Position numbers and translations under genes: made by a program. A model generated the notes under the pieces. The model saw only the letters and a list, made by a program, of their open reading frames with translations. It searched no databases and was not told the origin of the DNA. Of a stretch of DNA of 64,000 nt, positions 1-8,202 are shown piece after piece. The stretch's first letter is position 1; every line of letters begins with the position of its first letter. Source of the stretch: Marinobacter persicus (lineage in GTDB: Bacteria > Pseudomonadota > Gammaproteobacteria > Pseudomonadales > Oleiphilaceae); NCBI RefSeq assembly GCF_002934325.1, contig NZ_PTIV01000006.1, positions 1 to 64,000 of the forward strand, written 5' to 3'.

Positions 1-7
1 TTCATCT

Positions 8-84
8 TGAACACCTCTTGTTGTTTGCTATTGCACCTAATCCAATAGTGGCGCCTTGACGCCGATCTCAACAAGAGGTGTTCA
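8..84. repeat. Nested inverted repeat (cruciform-like)
   Basis: A perfect 16-bp inverted repeat (arms 8-23 and 69-84, TGAACACCTCTTGTTG and its complement) encloses two smaller hairpins: CTATTG/CAATAG (28-33 and 43-48) and GGCG/CGCC (50-53 and 60-63). Folded, the 77 bases give a closed stem with two internal arms. No protein-coding signal is seen. Its function is unknown; it could be a mobile repeat, a recombination site or the 3' structure of a transcript entering from the left edge. Confidence 0.7.
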
Positions 85-90
85 TCCCAT

Positions 91-283
91 CATCCCTGTG
101 CGCTTCTCTCAGGCCATCCATGGCCTTCGAAATTTCAGGAAGAGGGTTCCGGCACTGAACGTTGCTAACCGGTGCTGTTCGCGTGTTGTCAGAGGATTTA
201 GGTTTTGCACGAGGAGCGGGGCAGGGTTGCCTTTTCTGGAATTTTGAAGGCCATGGATGGCCTGAAATAAGCGCACAGGGATG
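91..283. repeat. Imperfect 60-bp inverted repeat
   Basis: Bases 91-150 match the reverse complement of 225-283 with few mismatches. The perfect blocks include CATCCCTGTGCGCTT (91-105) and a 20-bp block around CCATCCATGG (111-128). The right arm is the core of the stem-bounded element at 213-324, so the left arm looks like an inverted partial second copy of that core. Together with the neighbouring repeats it fills the gene-free stretch 1-363. Confidence 0.75.
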
Positions 284-324
284 TGCTCGTAGCGGTTCCA
301 GAAAAGGCAACCCTGCCCCGCTCC
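213..324. repeat. Stem-bounded dispersed repeat, copy A
   Basis: A perfect 27-bp inverted repeat (213-239 and 298-324) bounds a core holding two small dyads, GGCCATGGATGGCC (249-262) and CACAGGGATGTG (274-285), separated by an AAATAAGCG stretch. The same architecture and related core words recur at 37997-38112, although the bounding stems differ completely. This suggests a dispersed family in which the stem is variable and the core conserved. No U-tract follows the stem in either direction. Confidence 0.75.
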
Positions 325-363
325 GTGTTAGCGGTTCAACCGAGGGAATAACCAGGGGCCTGA

Positions 364-846
364 TTATTCTTCCAGATAACCTTCCTCCCGAGCCAACAAG
401 AGCAAGGCATAAACGCCATTCTCCGGCAACTGCGGCTCCAGCCCTTCCTCGAACATCAACTGCCGGCGGCGGTCTTCCAGGGTTTCGATGTCCAGATCCT
501 TGATCAGCTCCGTTACCGGGGCGATCTCGAATGGCGCTTCCTGCTTTACCGCACTGAACAGAATGTCCACCAGGGTTTCATCCGGGTCCATGCCATCCAC
601 AAACACCGTCTGATCCGGCAGGTCCTCGTGGAGTTCGCGCACCACTTCCAGTATCGGCACACCTTGTTCTTCCAGGTGCAGCAGGTCCAGATCGCTTAAT
701 TCGCCGTCTTCCGGCAGCCAGGATTCGTCCGGGCTGATGACCACGGTTTTCATGCGGCCGTCGGCCAAAGACCAGGCCATGGCGGTGGGAAACAGGGCGT
801 CGTCGGTCTGACAGTATTCGATGTCCAGAAAATGGGGGATCGACAC
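364..846 (-). CDS. Hypothetical protein, possible exonuclease-like fold
   Basis: A 160-residue acidic protein from a GTG at 846. This start is chosen because a GGAG lies 6 bases upstream and similarity to a domain seems to begin there (IPHFLDIEYCQ); a longer ATG-started frame to 960 would overlap the divergent aminopeptidase. The N-terminal hydrophobic strand followed by D-x-E, and a later VFVDGMDPDE block (about residues 76-85), recall the acidic motifs of DEDD-type exonucleases, but I cannot establish a full motif set. There is no signal peptide and no membrane segment. Function unassigned. Confidence 0.7.
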   Translation of the reverse strand: MSIPHFLDIEYCQTDDALFPTAMAWSLADGRMKTVVISPDESWLPEDGELSDLDLLHLEEQGVPILEVVRELHEDLPDQTVFVDGMDPDETLVDILFSAVKQEAPFEIAPVTELIKDLDIETLEDRRRQLMFEEGLEPQLPENGVYALLLLAREEGYLEE

Positions 847-951
847 AGTGGACTCCAGCGTTTTTGAATGTTCAGATAGCGCACCAAACCGCCATGGGTA
901 TCCGGTTTCGTGCGATACTGTGGCCGCTATTATCATGCAATCGGGAAGATC

Positions 952-2241
952 ATGGAACACACTGAATTCAATAACGACCTGATCGAATTTCTGGACCGTT
1001 CACCCACGCCCTGGCACGCGGTGAACACCATGAAAAGCCGGCTGGACGAAGCCGGTTTTCAGCAGTTGGACGAGCGCGATACCTGGTCCCTCGAACAGGG
1101 GCAGGGTTATTACGTGATCCGAAACGGGTCCTCCATTATCGCGTTCCGCACGGGCGAAAAGAGTCCTGTCGAAGCCGGAATTCGCATGGTCGGCGCACAC
1201 ACTGACAGCCCCTGCCTGAAAGTGAAGCCCAACCCGGAAATCCGGCGCAAGGGCTTCTTCCAGTTAGGCGTGGAAGTCTATGGCGGTGTGCTGCTGAATC
1301 CATGGTTTGACCGGGATCTGTCCCTGGCCGGTCGGGTGACCGTGCTGGATGAAGACGGGCAGGTGAAAGACACGCTGGTGAACTTCAAAAAGCCGGTGGC
1401 GATCATTCCCAGTCTGGCCATCCATCTGGACCGGGAGGCCAACAGCAGTCGTACGGTGAATGCCCAGACCGACCTTCCGCCGGTGATGATGCAGGTGCCG
1501 GAGACCGATACCACCACCTTTGCCGATCTGCTGAAAACCCAGATTGCCAGCGAAGCCGGCATCAACGCCGACAAGGTGCTGGGTTACGAGCTGAGTTTCT
1601 ACGACGCCCAGGGCGCCTCGACGGTGGGTCTGCGCGAGGAATTTCTTGCTTCAGCCCGGCTCGACAACCTGTTGAGTTGCTACATCGGGCTGGAATCGCT
1701 GATGAATGCTTCTGGCGACCAGCCGGCGTTGCTGGTCTGCAACGACCACGAGGAAGTGGGCAGCATGTCTGCGGAGGGGGCGCAGGGGCCGTTCCTGTCC
1801 AATGTGCTGGATCGTTGGTGCGGTGCCGACAAGGCCCGGACCATTGCCCGCTCCATGATGATCTCCGCCGATAACGCCCACGGTATTCACCCGAACTACA
1901 TGGACCGGCACGATGAAAACCATGGCCCGGTTCTGAATCAGGGACCGGTGATCAAGGTGAACCACAACCAGCGCTATGCCACCAACAGCCGGTCTGCTGC
2001 GCTGTATCGCCACATCAGCGATGAGCTGGGGCTGCCGCACCAATCTTTTGTGGTGCGCAGTGACATGGGCTGTGGTAGTACCATCGGGCCGCTGACGGCC
2101 GGCACCCTCGGCATCACCACGCTGGATATCGGGGTGCCCCAGTTTGCCATGCATTCCATCCGTGAGCTGGTGGGCACCCGGGACGGTTTCACGCTTTATC
2201 GGGTGTTGAAAGCCTACATGGATCGCCCGGACGTTGCCTGA
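952..2241 (+). CDS. apeB: M18 family aminopeptidase
   Basis: A 429-residue cytosolic metalloaminopeptidase of the M18 (aspartyl aminopeptidase) family, which removes N-terminal residues, often acidic ones, from peptides. Family motifs for a two-zinc site are present: GAHTDSP around residue 83, NDHEEVGS near 263-270, and a C-terminal AMHSIRE histidine near 400. ATG 952 (GGGAAG upstream) fits the family N-terminus better than an upstream GTG at 910. The 3' end overlaps the convergent phosphopantetheinyl transferase by 28 bp. The symbol follows E. coli-style naming and has nothing to do with the aryl polyene 'ape' genes next door. Confidence 0.93.
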   Translation: MEHTEFNNDLIEFLDRSPTPWHAVNTMKSRLDEAGFQQLDERDTWSLEQGQGYYVIRNGSSIIAFRTGEKSPVEAGIRMVGAHTDSPCLKVKPNPEIRRKGFFQLGVEVYGGVLLNPWFDRDLSLAGRVTVLDEDGQVKDTLVNFKKPVAIIPSLAIHLDREANSSRTVNAQTDLPPVMMQVPETDTTTFADLLKTQIASEAGINADKVLGYELSFYDAQGASTVGLREEFLASARLDNLLSCYIGLESLMNASGDQPALLVCNDHEEVGSMSAEGAQGPFLSNVLDRWCGADKARTIARSMMISADNAHGIHPNYMDRHDENHGPVLNQGPVIKVNHNQRYATNSRSAALYRHISDELGLPHQSFVVRSDMGCGSTIGPLTAGTLGITTLDIGVPQFAMHSIRELVGTRDGFTLYRVLKAYMDRPDVA

Positions 2242-2996
2242 GCGAGGCTGGGTGCAGGGTCAATGGCATAGCTGGTGAGGGTGGGGCGAACGCGCTCTGC
2301 CGTTTCCAGCGGGTAGCCGTCGGTGACATCAAGCGGCGGCTTCCCGGCACAGACTATGGCCAGGCTGAAAGGGGCTTTCGGTAGTGCCAGGCTGTGGGCC
2401 TGGACGCCTTGCAATGTTTCCGGGTTGCCGCAGGCCGTGAAGCGGGTGCTGGCCAGGATGCCAGAGAATACCGAGGAGTCTGTGACTTTGATCAGGGCTT
2501 CCTTCATCGTCCAGAGACGGTAGAAAGCGACAATCTGGTCAGGTTTATCCAGGCTGGCCAGAAACTCGGTCTCGTCCGGGTGGAACCACTGCTCGGCCAG
2601 CGCCATCAGGTTGGCTCGTGGCCGCTGATGCTCCAGATCAATCCCGCAGGGGCCGGCGTTACTGATGGCAATGGCGATACATCCCCGGCTGTGGGACAGC
2701 GAATAGCGCCATCCCTGGTCGACAGCCTGGTGAACCAGCGGTGCCTGTTCCGGGCGTTCGCTGATTCGCCAGTGCTCCGGAGGCGGAGCGCCGGGTATTG
2801 TGGTGCTCAAGGCCTGGCGTAGCAGCAGGCGGGTTTGCAGGAATTCCCGGTATCGTCGGCCTTGGTATTGCGCCAGTCGCGCCTGCTCGCTGGGCCCGAG
2901 TAGGCGGAGGGCTTGCTCGTGTTCTTCAGGCATCGGAAGCAGGTTGCCTGAATCACAAAGAAAGACCTGTGTGCTGGCGGGCTCCGGGGTTTGCAC
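2214..2996 (-). CDS. Sfp-type 4'-phosphopantetheinyl transferase
   Basis: About 260 residues from a GTG at 2996 preceded by GAGG. Family motifs: SLSHS near 99-103, GIDLE at 118-122 and the WTMKEALIK helix at 162-170; the acidic residues of GIDLE and of the KEA helix bind Mg2+. The enzyme moves the phosphopantetheine arm of CoA to the serine of carrier proteins. Its position, divergent from the polyketide operon that encodes two ACPs (serines in DSIDALE and DSLDALS), strongly suggests it is the dedicated activator of those ACPs. An ATG at 3176 would give a longer protein, but it would run through the likely promoter region. Confidence 0.9.
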   Translation of the reverse strand: MQTPEPASTQVFLCDSGNLLPMPEEHEQALRLLGPSEQARLAQYQGRRYREFLQTRLLLRQALSTTIPGAPPPEHWRISERPEQAPLVHQAVDQGWRYSLSHSRGCIAIAISNAGPCGIDLEHQRPRANLMALAEQWFHPDETEFLASLDKPDQIVAFYRLWTMKEALIKVTDSSVFSGILASTRFTACGNPETLQGVQAHSLALPKAPFSLAIVCAGKPPLDVTDGYPLETAERVRPTLTSYAIDPAPSLAQATSGRSM

Positions 2997-3080
2997 CTTG
3001 ATCGTTCCTCGTTGCGGCGGATGTGTTGAATTCGCAGGGAATTCTCTCAAAATTTGATGCAAAAGGCTGGTCTTGGCTGA

Positions 3081-3099
3081 ATGTAACACATTGTTACAT
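3081..3099. promoter_or_regulatory. Palindromic operator candidate
   Basis: A perfect inverted repeat, ATGTAAC-N5-GTTACAT, lies in the 270-bp gap between the divergent phosphopantetheinyl transferase and the polyketide operon, just upstream of the predicted rightward promoter. Size and placement suit a dimeric HTH regulator controlling one or both directions. No regulator of an obvious family is encoded nearby. Confidence 0.5.
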
Positions 3100-3113
3100 A
3101 TTCCGGTGGTTTC

Positions 3114-3142
3114 TTGCGGCGCTGTAGATAGCGGGATAGAAT
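3114..3142 (+). promoter_or_regulatory. Putative sigma70 promoter of the pigment operon
   Basis: TTGCGG (3114-3119) and TAGAAT (3137-3142) are separated by 17 bases, a good sigma70 arrangement. They sit 125 bp upstream of the first ATG of the polyketide operon, with a palindrome 15 bp further upstream. Confidence 0.45.
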
Positions 3143-3266
3143 CGCGGCCGGTGCGTATAAGTTGCCAAAATTTCATTTAAATAGAAGCGCCTTGATAGGC
3201 CAGTTCCCGTTGCTAGCAGGTGCTGTTTTTGCCGGCGGTCCGGGTTGCCATGGAATTACCTTCGGT

Positions 3267-4049
3267 ATGGAAAGTTTTCAGATAACGATCAGTGACTGGG
3301 CCGCGTTTTCACCTTGCCGTATGCAGCGCGAGGAATGGCAGGCCTGGGCCGATGGCAACGAAGGAAGCGCGGCTGAAGCTGGCTATAAGCCGGACTTGCC
3401 CTGGGTGAACGCCATGTTGCGTCGCCGCCTGAGCCCGATGGGCCGGGCAGCTTTGTGGGCGGCTGGTCAGTTATTGGATGAAGGGCGTGCTGAGCCCATT
3501 GCCACCATTTTTGCCTCCCGGCATGGTGAGGTAGGGCGCACGGTAAAGCTTCTGCGGGACCTGGCAGTGCAAGCGCCCCTGTCGCCGGCATCATTCAGCT
3601 TGTCGGTCCATAACGCGATTGGGGGGATTCACTCGATTGCCAACAAGGTATTCTCTCCGATTTCCGCGATTTCCGCAGGGCCGGATACGGTTTGCGCTGC
3701 GTTGTTGGAAGCTTATACCCAGTTGGCCGTGCGCCCTGGCGACGAGGATGAGATCCTGTGCGTGTTTTACGACGATCCCTTGCCGGAGCCGTTGGAGAGG
3801 TTCGATCTGGAGCAGCACGATGTCCAGGCGCTGGCTGTTCGTGTCTCCCTGGCAAAATCGGTCGAGGGCATTCCCGTGGCGTTTTCACTGGAAGAACGCC
3901 AGGATTTGCAAGAACAGGCACCGGTTAAGAAGCTGGCCTGCGCGGATCAATTCCTGAGGTTCCTGTTGCAGGAGGATACCCCCACGTTGGAGTTAAGCGC
4001 TGATCGACGCACTTGGCGATGGCGCAAGCTTGCCCGGACATCTGCATGA
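3267..4049 (+). CDS. Ketosynthase-like chain length factor (ApeC-like)
   Basis: 260 residues of the beta-ketoacyl synthase chain-length-factor family (Ketoacyl-synt_2 type), the first gene of the operon. Typical opening (MESFQITISDWAAFSPC), and no active-site cysteine at the nucleophile position: the region reads HNAIGGIHSIANK. In characterised aryl polyene systems the ApeC-type protein is non-catalytic and pairs with the ApeO ketosynthase, so the likely partner here is the ketosynthase at 15925-17094. ATG 3267 was chosen as the family-consistent start; an in-frame ATG at 3162 lies too close to the promoter. The stop overlaps the next start in ATGA. Confidence 0.88.
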   Translation: MESFQITISDWAAFSPCRMQREEWQAWADGNEGSAAEAGYKPDLPWVNAMLRRRLSPMGRAALWAAGQLLDEGRAEPIATIFASRHGEVGRTVKLLRDLAVQAPLSPASFSLSVHNAIGGIHSIANKVFSPISAISAGPDTVCAALLEAYTQLAVRPGDEDEILCVFYDDPLPEPLERFDLEQHDVQALAVRVSLAKSVEGIPVAFSLEERQDLQEQAPVKKLACADQFLRFLLQEDTPTLELSADRRTWRWRKLARTSA

Positions 4050-4807
4050 AGATGCTGGACCGACTTTGGCGTTTGCTGGCTACAGGCTTTTCGTTTCTGG
4101 TTTTTGGTGTGGGGTGCCTGCTGTTCACCCTGACGATTGTGCCGATTTCGTCTGTGTTCAGGGACGAGCTGCGTCAGGAACGATTTGTTAAGTATTGGAT
4201 ACACCTGTGCTTTCGCTTTTTTACCGCATTGATGCAGAAGCTGGGAGCTTTGTCGGTTGAGACCAGTGGCCTGGAACGTCTCGACCAACCGGGGCAGTTG
4301 GTTATCGCGAACCATCCGACACTGATTGATGTGGTTTTTCTGGTGTCTTTCATGCCCCGCGCCGATTGCGTGGTCAAGAGCAGCCTGCGGAAAAGCCCGT
4401 TCATGAGATGGGCTGTGAAGGCTGCCCGGTATATCACGAATGATGACCCCAGGGCCGTGATCAAGGCGGCGGATGAATCCTTTGCCAGGGGCAACAGCCT
4501 GATTGTTTTTCCAGAGGGAACCCGAACCACCCCGGGCGAAGCGTTCCACCTGCAGCGGGGTGCCGCCAACATAGCCATTCGAACCGGACATAACCTGCGG
4601 CCTGTGATTATCGAATGCACACCGCCGGCCCTGACCAAAAACACCCCCTGGTACCGGGTGCCGGAAAGGCGGTTGCATATGCGCTTCCGGGTGGACGAAG
4701 AATTGGATGTTACATCGTATCTGGAGGGCAAACCCTCCATTATGTCGCGGCATCTGACCGCAACCATAAAAGACTATTTCATCAGGGAGACTGCTCACCA
4801 TGACTGA
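4046..4807 (+). CDS. Lysophospholipid/1-acylglycerol-3-phosphate-type acyltransferase
   Basis: 253 residues. An N-terminal hydrophobic anchor (about residues 12-33) precedes the PlsC-family motif NHPTLID (89-95, catalytic H-x4-D) and the substrate motif FPEGTRT (about 155-161). The family transfers acyl groups from ACP or CoA to a hydroxyl at the inner membrane. In aryl polyene clusters such an enzyme is thought to attach the finished acyl chain to a lipid-like acceptor. ATG 4046 overlaps the previous stop, so translation is probably coupled; a slightly longer start at 4013 would overlap much further. Confidence 0.9.
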   Translation: MKMLDRLWRLLATGFSFLVFGVGCLLFTLTIVPISSVFRDELRQERFVKYWIHLCFRFFTALMQKLGALSVETSGLERLDQPGQLVIANHPTLIDVVFLVSFMPRADCVVKSSLRKSPFMRWAVKAARYITNDDPRAVIKAADESFARGNSLIVFPEGTRTTPGEAFHLQRGAANIAIRTGHNLRPVIIECTPPALTKNTPWYRVPERRLHMRFRVDEELDVTSYLEGKPSIMSRHLTATIKDYFIRETAHHD

Positions 4808-5060
4808 GCTGAAAACCGAGCTGAAGAAGCTTGTAATCGACGCACTGGACCTGGAAGACGTTACCGTTGACGATATCGACTCTTCCGAGCCACTGTTTAT
4901 TGATGGCCTGGGGCTGGATTCCATTGATGCCCTGGAGCTGGGCCTGGCCCTGCAGAAGACTTATGGCATCAAGCTGGCAGCCGACTCCGAGGAAACCCGC
5001 AAACATTTTGCCAGCATTGATAGTCTGGCGGAGTTGGTGGCCAGCCACAAAGCAGCCTGA
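4800..5060 (+). CDS. Acyl carrier protein
   Basis: 86 residues, acidic, with the phosphopantetheine serine at 41 in LGLDSIDALEL. It should carry the growing polyene chain or the aromatic starter during type II polyketide elongation. The start lies inside the 3' end of the acyltransferase gene (8-bp overlap). A second ACP is encoded 15 kb away in the same operon (20286-20543), beside the second ketosynthase pair; known aryl polyene clusters usually have two adjacent ACPs. Confidence 0.95.
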   Translation: MTELKTELKKLVIDALDLEDVTVDDIDSSEPLFIDGLGLDSIDALELGLALQKTYGIKLAADSEETRKHFASIDSLAELVASHKAA

Positions 5061-5130
5061 TAGGCCTGTCTTGCCACTCGTAGAGAGCGCTGTCTCTTTG
5101 TTGTGTCATCAGTGAACCAGGCCTGACGTT

Positions 5131-5682
5131 ATGCAATGGCTGCCGCGGATCGCTATCGGCCTGCTTTCAGTGGGTTATCCGGTAGCGGTCTACCTTACCC
5201 TCCAGCACGCCGGAACCAGTGCTGCCGTCTGGTTGCTGGTGCCGATCGGCATACTGCATGGTGCGCGCGCCCTGCGTGGCCAGCGCAGTGGCTGGTGGTG
5301 GCTGACTGCCTGTGTGGTACTCACCGCCTGGTCGTGGTTCCAGCAATCGGTGGTTGGCGTTAAGTTTTACCCGGTGGTGATGAGCCTCGGCCTGCTCGCT
5401 GTCTTTGTCTGGAGTCTGGTGTTTCCCCCCACCGTGATAGAACGTCTGGCGCGGCTGAAAGAGCCTGAACTGCCGCCTTCCGGTGTTGCCTATACCCGCC
5501 AGGTGACCTGGCTCTGGTGCGGCTTCTTCCTGATCAACGCAGTGATCGCCAGCGCTACCGTCTATGCCCAGGACTGGGTTTGGACCCTCTACAACGGCTT
5601 CATCAGTTATCTGCTGATGGGGCTGCTGTTCCTTGGTGAGTGGCTGTTCCGCCATTATTATCGGAGCCAGCATGATGACTGA
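5131..5682 (+). CDS. Integral membrane protein of aryl polyene clusters (COG4648-like)
   Basis: 183 residues with about five or six hydrophobic segments (roughly residues 5-22, 28-45, 50-62, 72-95, 122-145 and 150-170). Its position between the ACP and the AMP-ligase matches the small membrane protein found there in aryl polyene clusters. The biochemical role is unknown; I infer membrane anchoring or handling of the lipophilic product. It follows the ACP after a 70-base gap that contains a weak AGAGA/TCTCT dyad. Confidence 0.75.
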   Translation: MQWLPRIAIGLLSVGYPVAVYLTLQHAGTSAAVWLLVPIGILHGARALRGQRSGWWWLTACVVLTAWSWFQQSVVGVKFYPVVMSLGLLAVFVWSLVFPPTVIERLARLKEPELPPSGVAYTRQVTWLWCGFFLINAVIASATVYAQDWVWTLYNGFISYLLMGLLFLGEWLFRHYYRSQHDD

Positions 5683-7450
5683 ACCCAAGCGCCTGACCGG
5701 GCTTCTTCAATCTGTGGTCGAGCCGGATAGGGTTGTCGCCCTAAGGGATAACACCGGCGTGACCATGCAGGATTTCCAGCATCGGGTCGCGGACTGGCAG
5801 TTGGCTGCGGAACAACAGCCGGCGGCGGTGTTTGGCGTGTATATCAAGGACACCTTTGAGTTTGCAGCGGCACTGTTCGGGCTATGGTATGCCGGCAAGA
5901 CAGCGCTTCTCATGGGCGATCGGCTGCCGGCCACCATCGAGCAAATCAAGGGGCGGGTAGGGGCTCTGGCCGGCGATTTCGACGAGCCGCTAACATTGCC
6001 GGTCATTCGCCAACCGGAGCCGGCGACCCGGGGCAAAGTGCGCTCGTTCCCGGCCCTGGACCCGGCTCACCCGGCAGTGATTGTGCTGACCTCCGGCAGC
6101 ACCGGTACACCGAAGCTGGTGCCCATGGCCCTTGCCCAGCTTGATGACGAAGTGGCCATGCATGAAGCGCAATGGGGGCTAGTGGCCGGGCAATCAGCCG
6201 TGATTGGCACCGTCAGCCACCAGCACATATATGGTCTGCTGTGGCGGGTGTTATGGCCACTGGCTGGTGGTCGGCCCTTTGTTTCCGAGCTTTGCCAGTA
6301 TGCCGAAGATGCCCTGGCCCACGCCTCGCGGCTGCCTTCCTCGGTCCTGGTGACGACCCCCAGTCATTTGTCCCGGTGGCCGTGCCAGACGGGTGAAAAG
6401 GCTGAAGGGAACTGGCGCCTGGTGGTTTCCTCAACGGCACCGCTGGCCCTTGAGCACAGTGTCTTTGGTCGGGACTATTTTGGCGTGCCGGTCACAGAAA
6501 TTTTTGGCAGTTCCGAAACCGGGGGCATCGCCTGGCGTCAACAGACGGAAGACGAGGTCTGGACCACCCTCAAGGGGATAGCGGTCGATTGTGACCCGGA
6601 ATCCGGGGCTCTGTTGCTTCAGTCTCCCCTGTTGGGTCATCAGAACTGGTTGAAGACCGGTGATCGGGCGGAGGTGTTTGATCGCAACCGGTTCCGCTTG
6701 CTGGGGCGTCTGGATCGTATTGCCAAAATCGAGGGTAAACGGGTGTCGCTGACCCGCATGGAGAGCCGTCTGACCGCTCACCCAAGGGTGACAGAAGCTC
6801 GTGTGGTTGTTTTGGAAGGAAGGCGCACGGAGACGGCGGTGGTGGCGGCGCTGGATGAATCCGGTCAGCGTTGGTTGGAAACCGAAGGTAAACGCGCGGT
6901 GTCCCGGGCCTTGCGTCAATGGCTGGCGGATGATTTCGAGACGCCCGTGTTGCCGCGTCGATGGCGCCTGGTTGACGCCTTGCCCCGTAATGCCCAGGGC
7001 AAGGTGCCTCAGCACAATTTAATGGTGCTGTTTGATAAGTCCGGCGGTACCACTCCCGAAGCGGGAGTTCTGAATGATAACCGCCTTCCGGTTCTGCTCG
7101 GGCAGGAGTGGTTGGCCGCCAACCAGGTGCAGTTGCACCTGCGCGTTCAGCCGGAGCTGGCATTTTTTCAGGGGCATTTTGATGAGCTGCCGGTGTTGCC
7201 CGGGGTCGCTCAGATTCATTGGGCCGAGCATTATGCCCGGGCCCTGTTTAATGAGAAACTGGCGAGCCGGGACACCTTTTCGAGAATGGAAACGGTAAAA
7301 TTTCAGGAACTGATTCGGCCAGGCCGCGAAGTATTCATGGAGCTTACGTTACAGCCGGAGCGCAGCCGGTTTGTGTTCAGGCTCCACGATGGCGACACGG
7401 CTTTTTCTTCCGGGCGGATGGTCTTTGATGCCTTGCAGGAGCCTATTTGA
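5672..7450 (+). CDS. Acyl-AMP ligase fused to hot-dog dehydratase (ApeH-ApeI-like)
   Basis: 592 residues. The first ~450 form an AMP-binding adenylation domain with TSGSTGTPK (about 140-148), FGSSETGG and a KTGDRAE block; it should activate the aromatic starter acid and load it onto an ACP. The last ~130 residues form a FabZ/ApeI-type hot-dog domain with the GHF histidine near 502 and LPVLPG. In many related clusters ligase and dehydratase are separate genes, so this is a fusion. The start is ATG 5672 or 5675, behind a GGAG, overlapping the end of the membrane-protein gene. Confidence 0.9.
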   Translation: MMTEPKRLTGLLQSVVEPDRVVALRDNTGVTMQDFQHRVADWQLAAEQQPAAVFGVYIKDTFEFAAALFGLWYAGKTALLMGDRLPATIEQIKGRVGALAGDFDEPLTLPVIRQPEPATRGKVRSFPALDPAHPAVIVLTSGSTGTPKLVPMALAQLDDEVAMHEAQWGLVAGQSAVIGTVSHQHIYGLLWRVLWPLAGGRPFVSELCQYAEDALAHASRLPSSVLVTTPSHLSRWPCQTGEKAEGNWRLVVSSTAPLALEHSVFGRDYFGVPVTEIFGSSETGGIAWRQQTEDEVWTTLKGIAVDCDPESGALLLQSPLLGHQNWLKTGDRAEVFDRNRFRLLGRLDRIAKIEGKRVSLTRMESRLTAHPRVTEARVVVLEGRRTETAVVAALDESGQRWLETEGKRAVSRALRQWLADDFETPVLPRRWRLVDALPRNAQGKVPQHNLMVLFDKSGGTTPEAGVLNDNRLPVLLGQEWLAANQVQLHLRVQPELAFFQGHFDELPVLPGVAQIHWAEHYARALFNEKLASRDTFSRMETVKFQELIRPGREVFMELTLQPERSRFVFRLHDGDTAFSSGRMVFDALQEPI

Positions 7451-8202
7451 TGTCTGATTTCTGCGTGATTATTCCGGTTTACAACCATCCGGACACGATT
7501 GGTCCGACGGTTGCCGACATTCGCCATCTGGGCGTGCCGGTCGTGCTGGTGGACGACGGCAGCGCCGCCGTGTGCGCAGATGTGCTCAGAGCGCTGGCGG
7601 AGGCGGACCCGCAGGTTCACCTGGAACGGTTACCGGAAAATTGCGGCAAGGGAGCTGCGGTCAAGGTTGGGCTTCTGCGCGCGGAAAAGCTCGGTTTCCA
7701 GCACGCCTTACAAATTGACGCCGATGGTCAGCACAATACAGCGGATATTCCACGGCTGATGGATCTGGCCCGGCAATATCCTGAGGCGGTTATTTCCGGT
7801 ATGCCGGACTACGATGACAGCGTGCCCCTCCTGCGGTTTTATTGCCGTTACCTTACGCACATCCTGGTTTGGATTAACACCCTTTCTCTGGAGATTCAGG
7901 ACTCCATGTGCGGATTCCGCGCCTACCCGGTGGCGCCTATCTGCCAGCTGCTGCGCGCGGAAAGCCTGGGTGACCGCATGGATTTCGACACGGAGGTGCT
8001 GGTCAAGTGGTTCTGGCAGGGCGGCCGGATTGTGCAGACCAAAACGCGGGTAAGCTATCCCCTTGACGGGATTTCCCATTTCAGGGGCTTTGAGGACAAC
8101 TGGCTGCTGACCAAACTGCACATTCGCCTGCTTTTCGGCATGTTGTGGCGCCTGCCGCGCCTGATTGGCCGTCGTGACTCGGTCAAGGGCCTGTCTTTAT
8201 GA
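7450..8202 (+). CDS. Family 2 glycosyltransferase
   Basis: 250 residues. A GT-A fold is indicated by VIIPVYNHP at the N terminus, VDDGS near residue 36 and DADGQHN near 95, the last being the metal-binding D-x-D equivalent. Dolichyl-phosphate-mannose-synthase-like transferases of this kind occur in aryl polyene clusters next to an LpxL-like acyltransferase; in some species the two are one protein. I infer it sugar-modifies the pigment or its lipid anchor. TGATG overlap with the preceding stop fixes the ATG at 7450. No C-terminal membrane domain is evident. Confidence 0.88.
   Translation: MSDFCVIIPVYNHPDTIGPTVADIRHLGVPVVLVDDGSAAVCADVLRALAEADPQVHLERLPENCGKGAAVKVGLLRAEKLGFQHALQIDADGQHNTADIPRLMDLARQYPEAVISGMPDYDDSVPLLRFYCRYLTHILVWINTLSLEIQDSMCGFRAYPVAPICQLLRAESLGDRMDFDTEVLVKWFWQGGRIVQTKTRVSYPLDGISHFRGFEDNWLLTKLHIRLLFGMLWRLPRLIGRRDSVKGLSL

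Noticed and set aside
952-2241. Aminopeptidase 'apeB' as part of the aryl polyene 'ape' genes
   Set aside because: The name clash is accidental; the protein is a conserved M18 peptidase and is convergent with the cluster's transferase gene.
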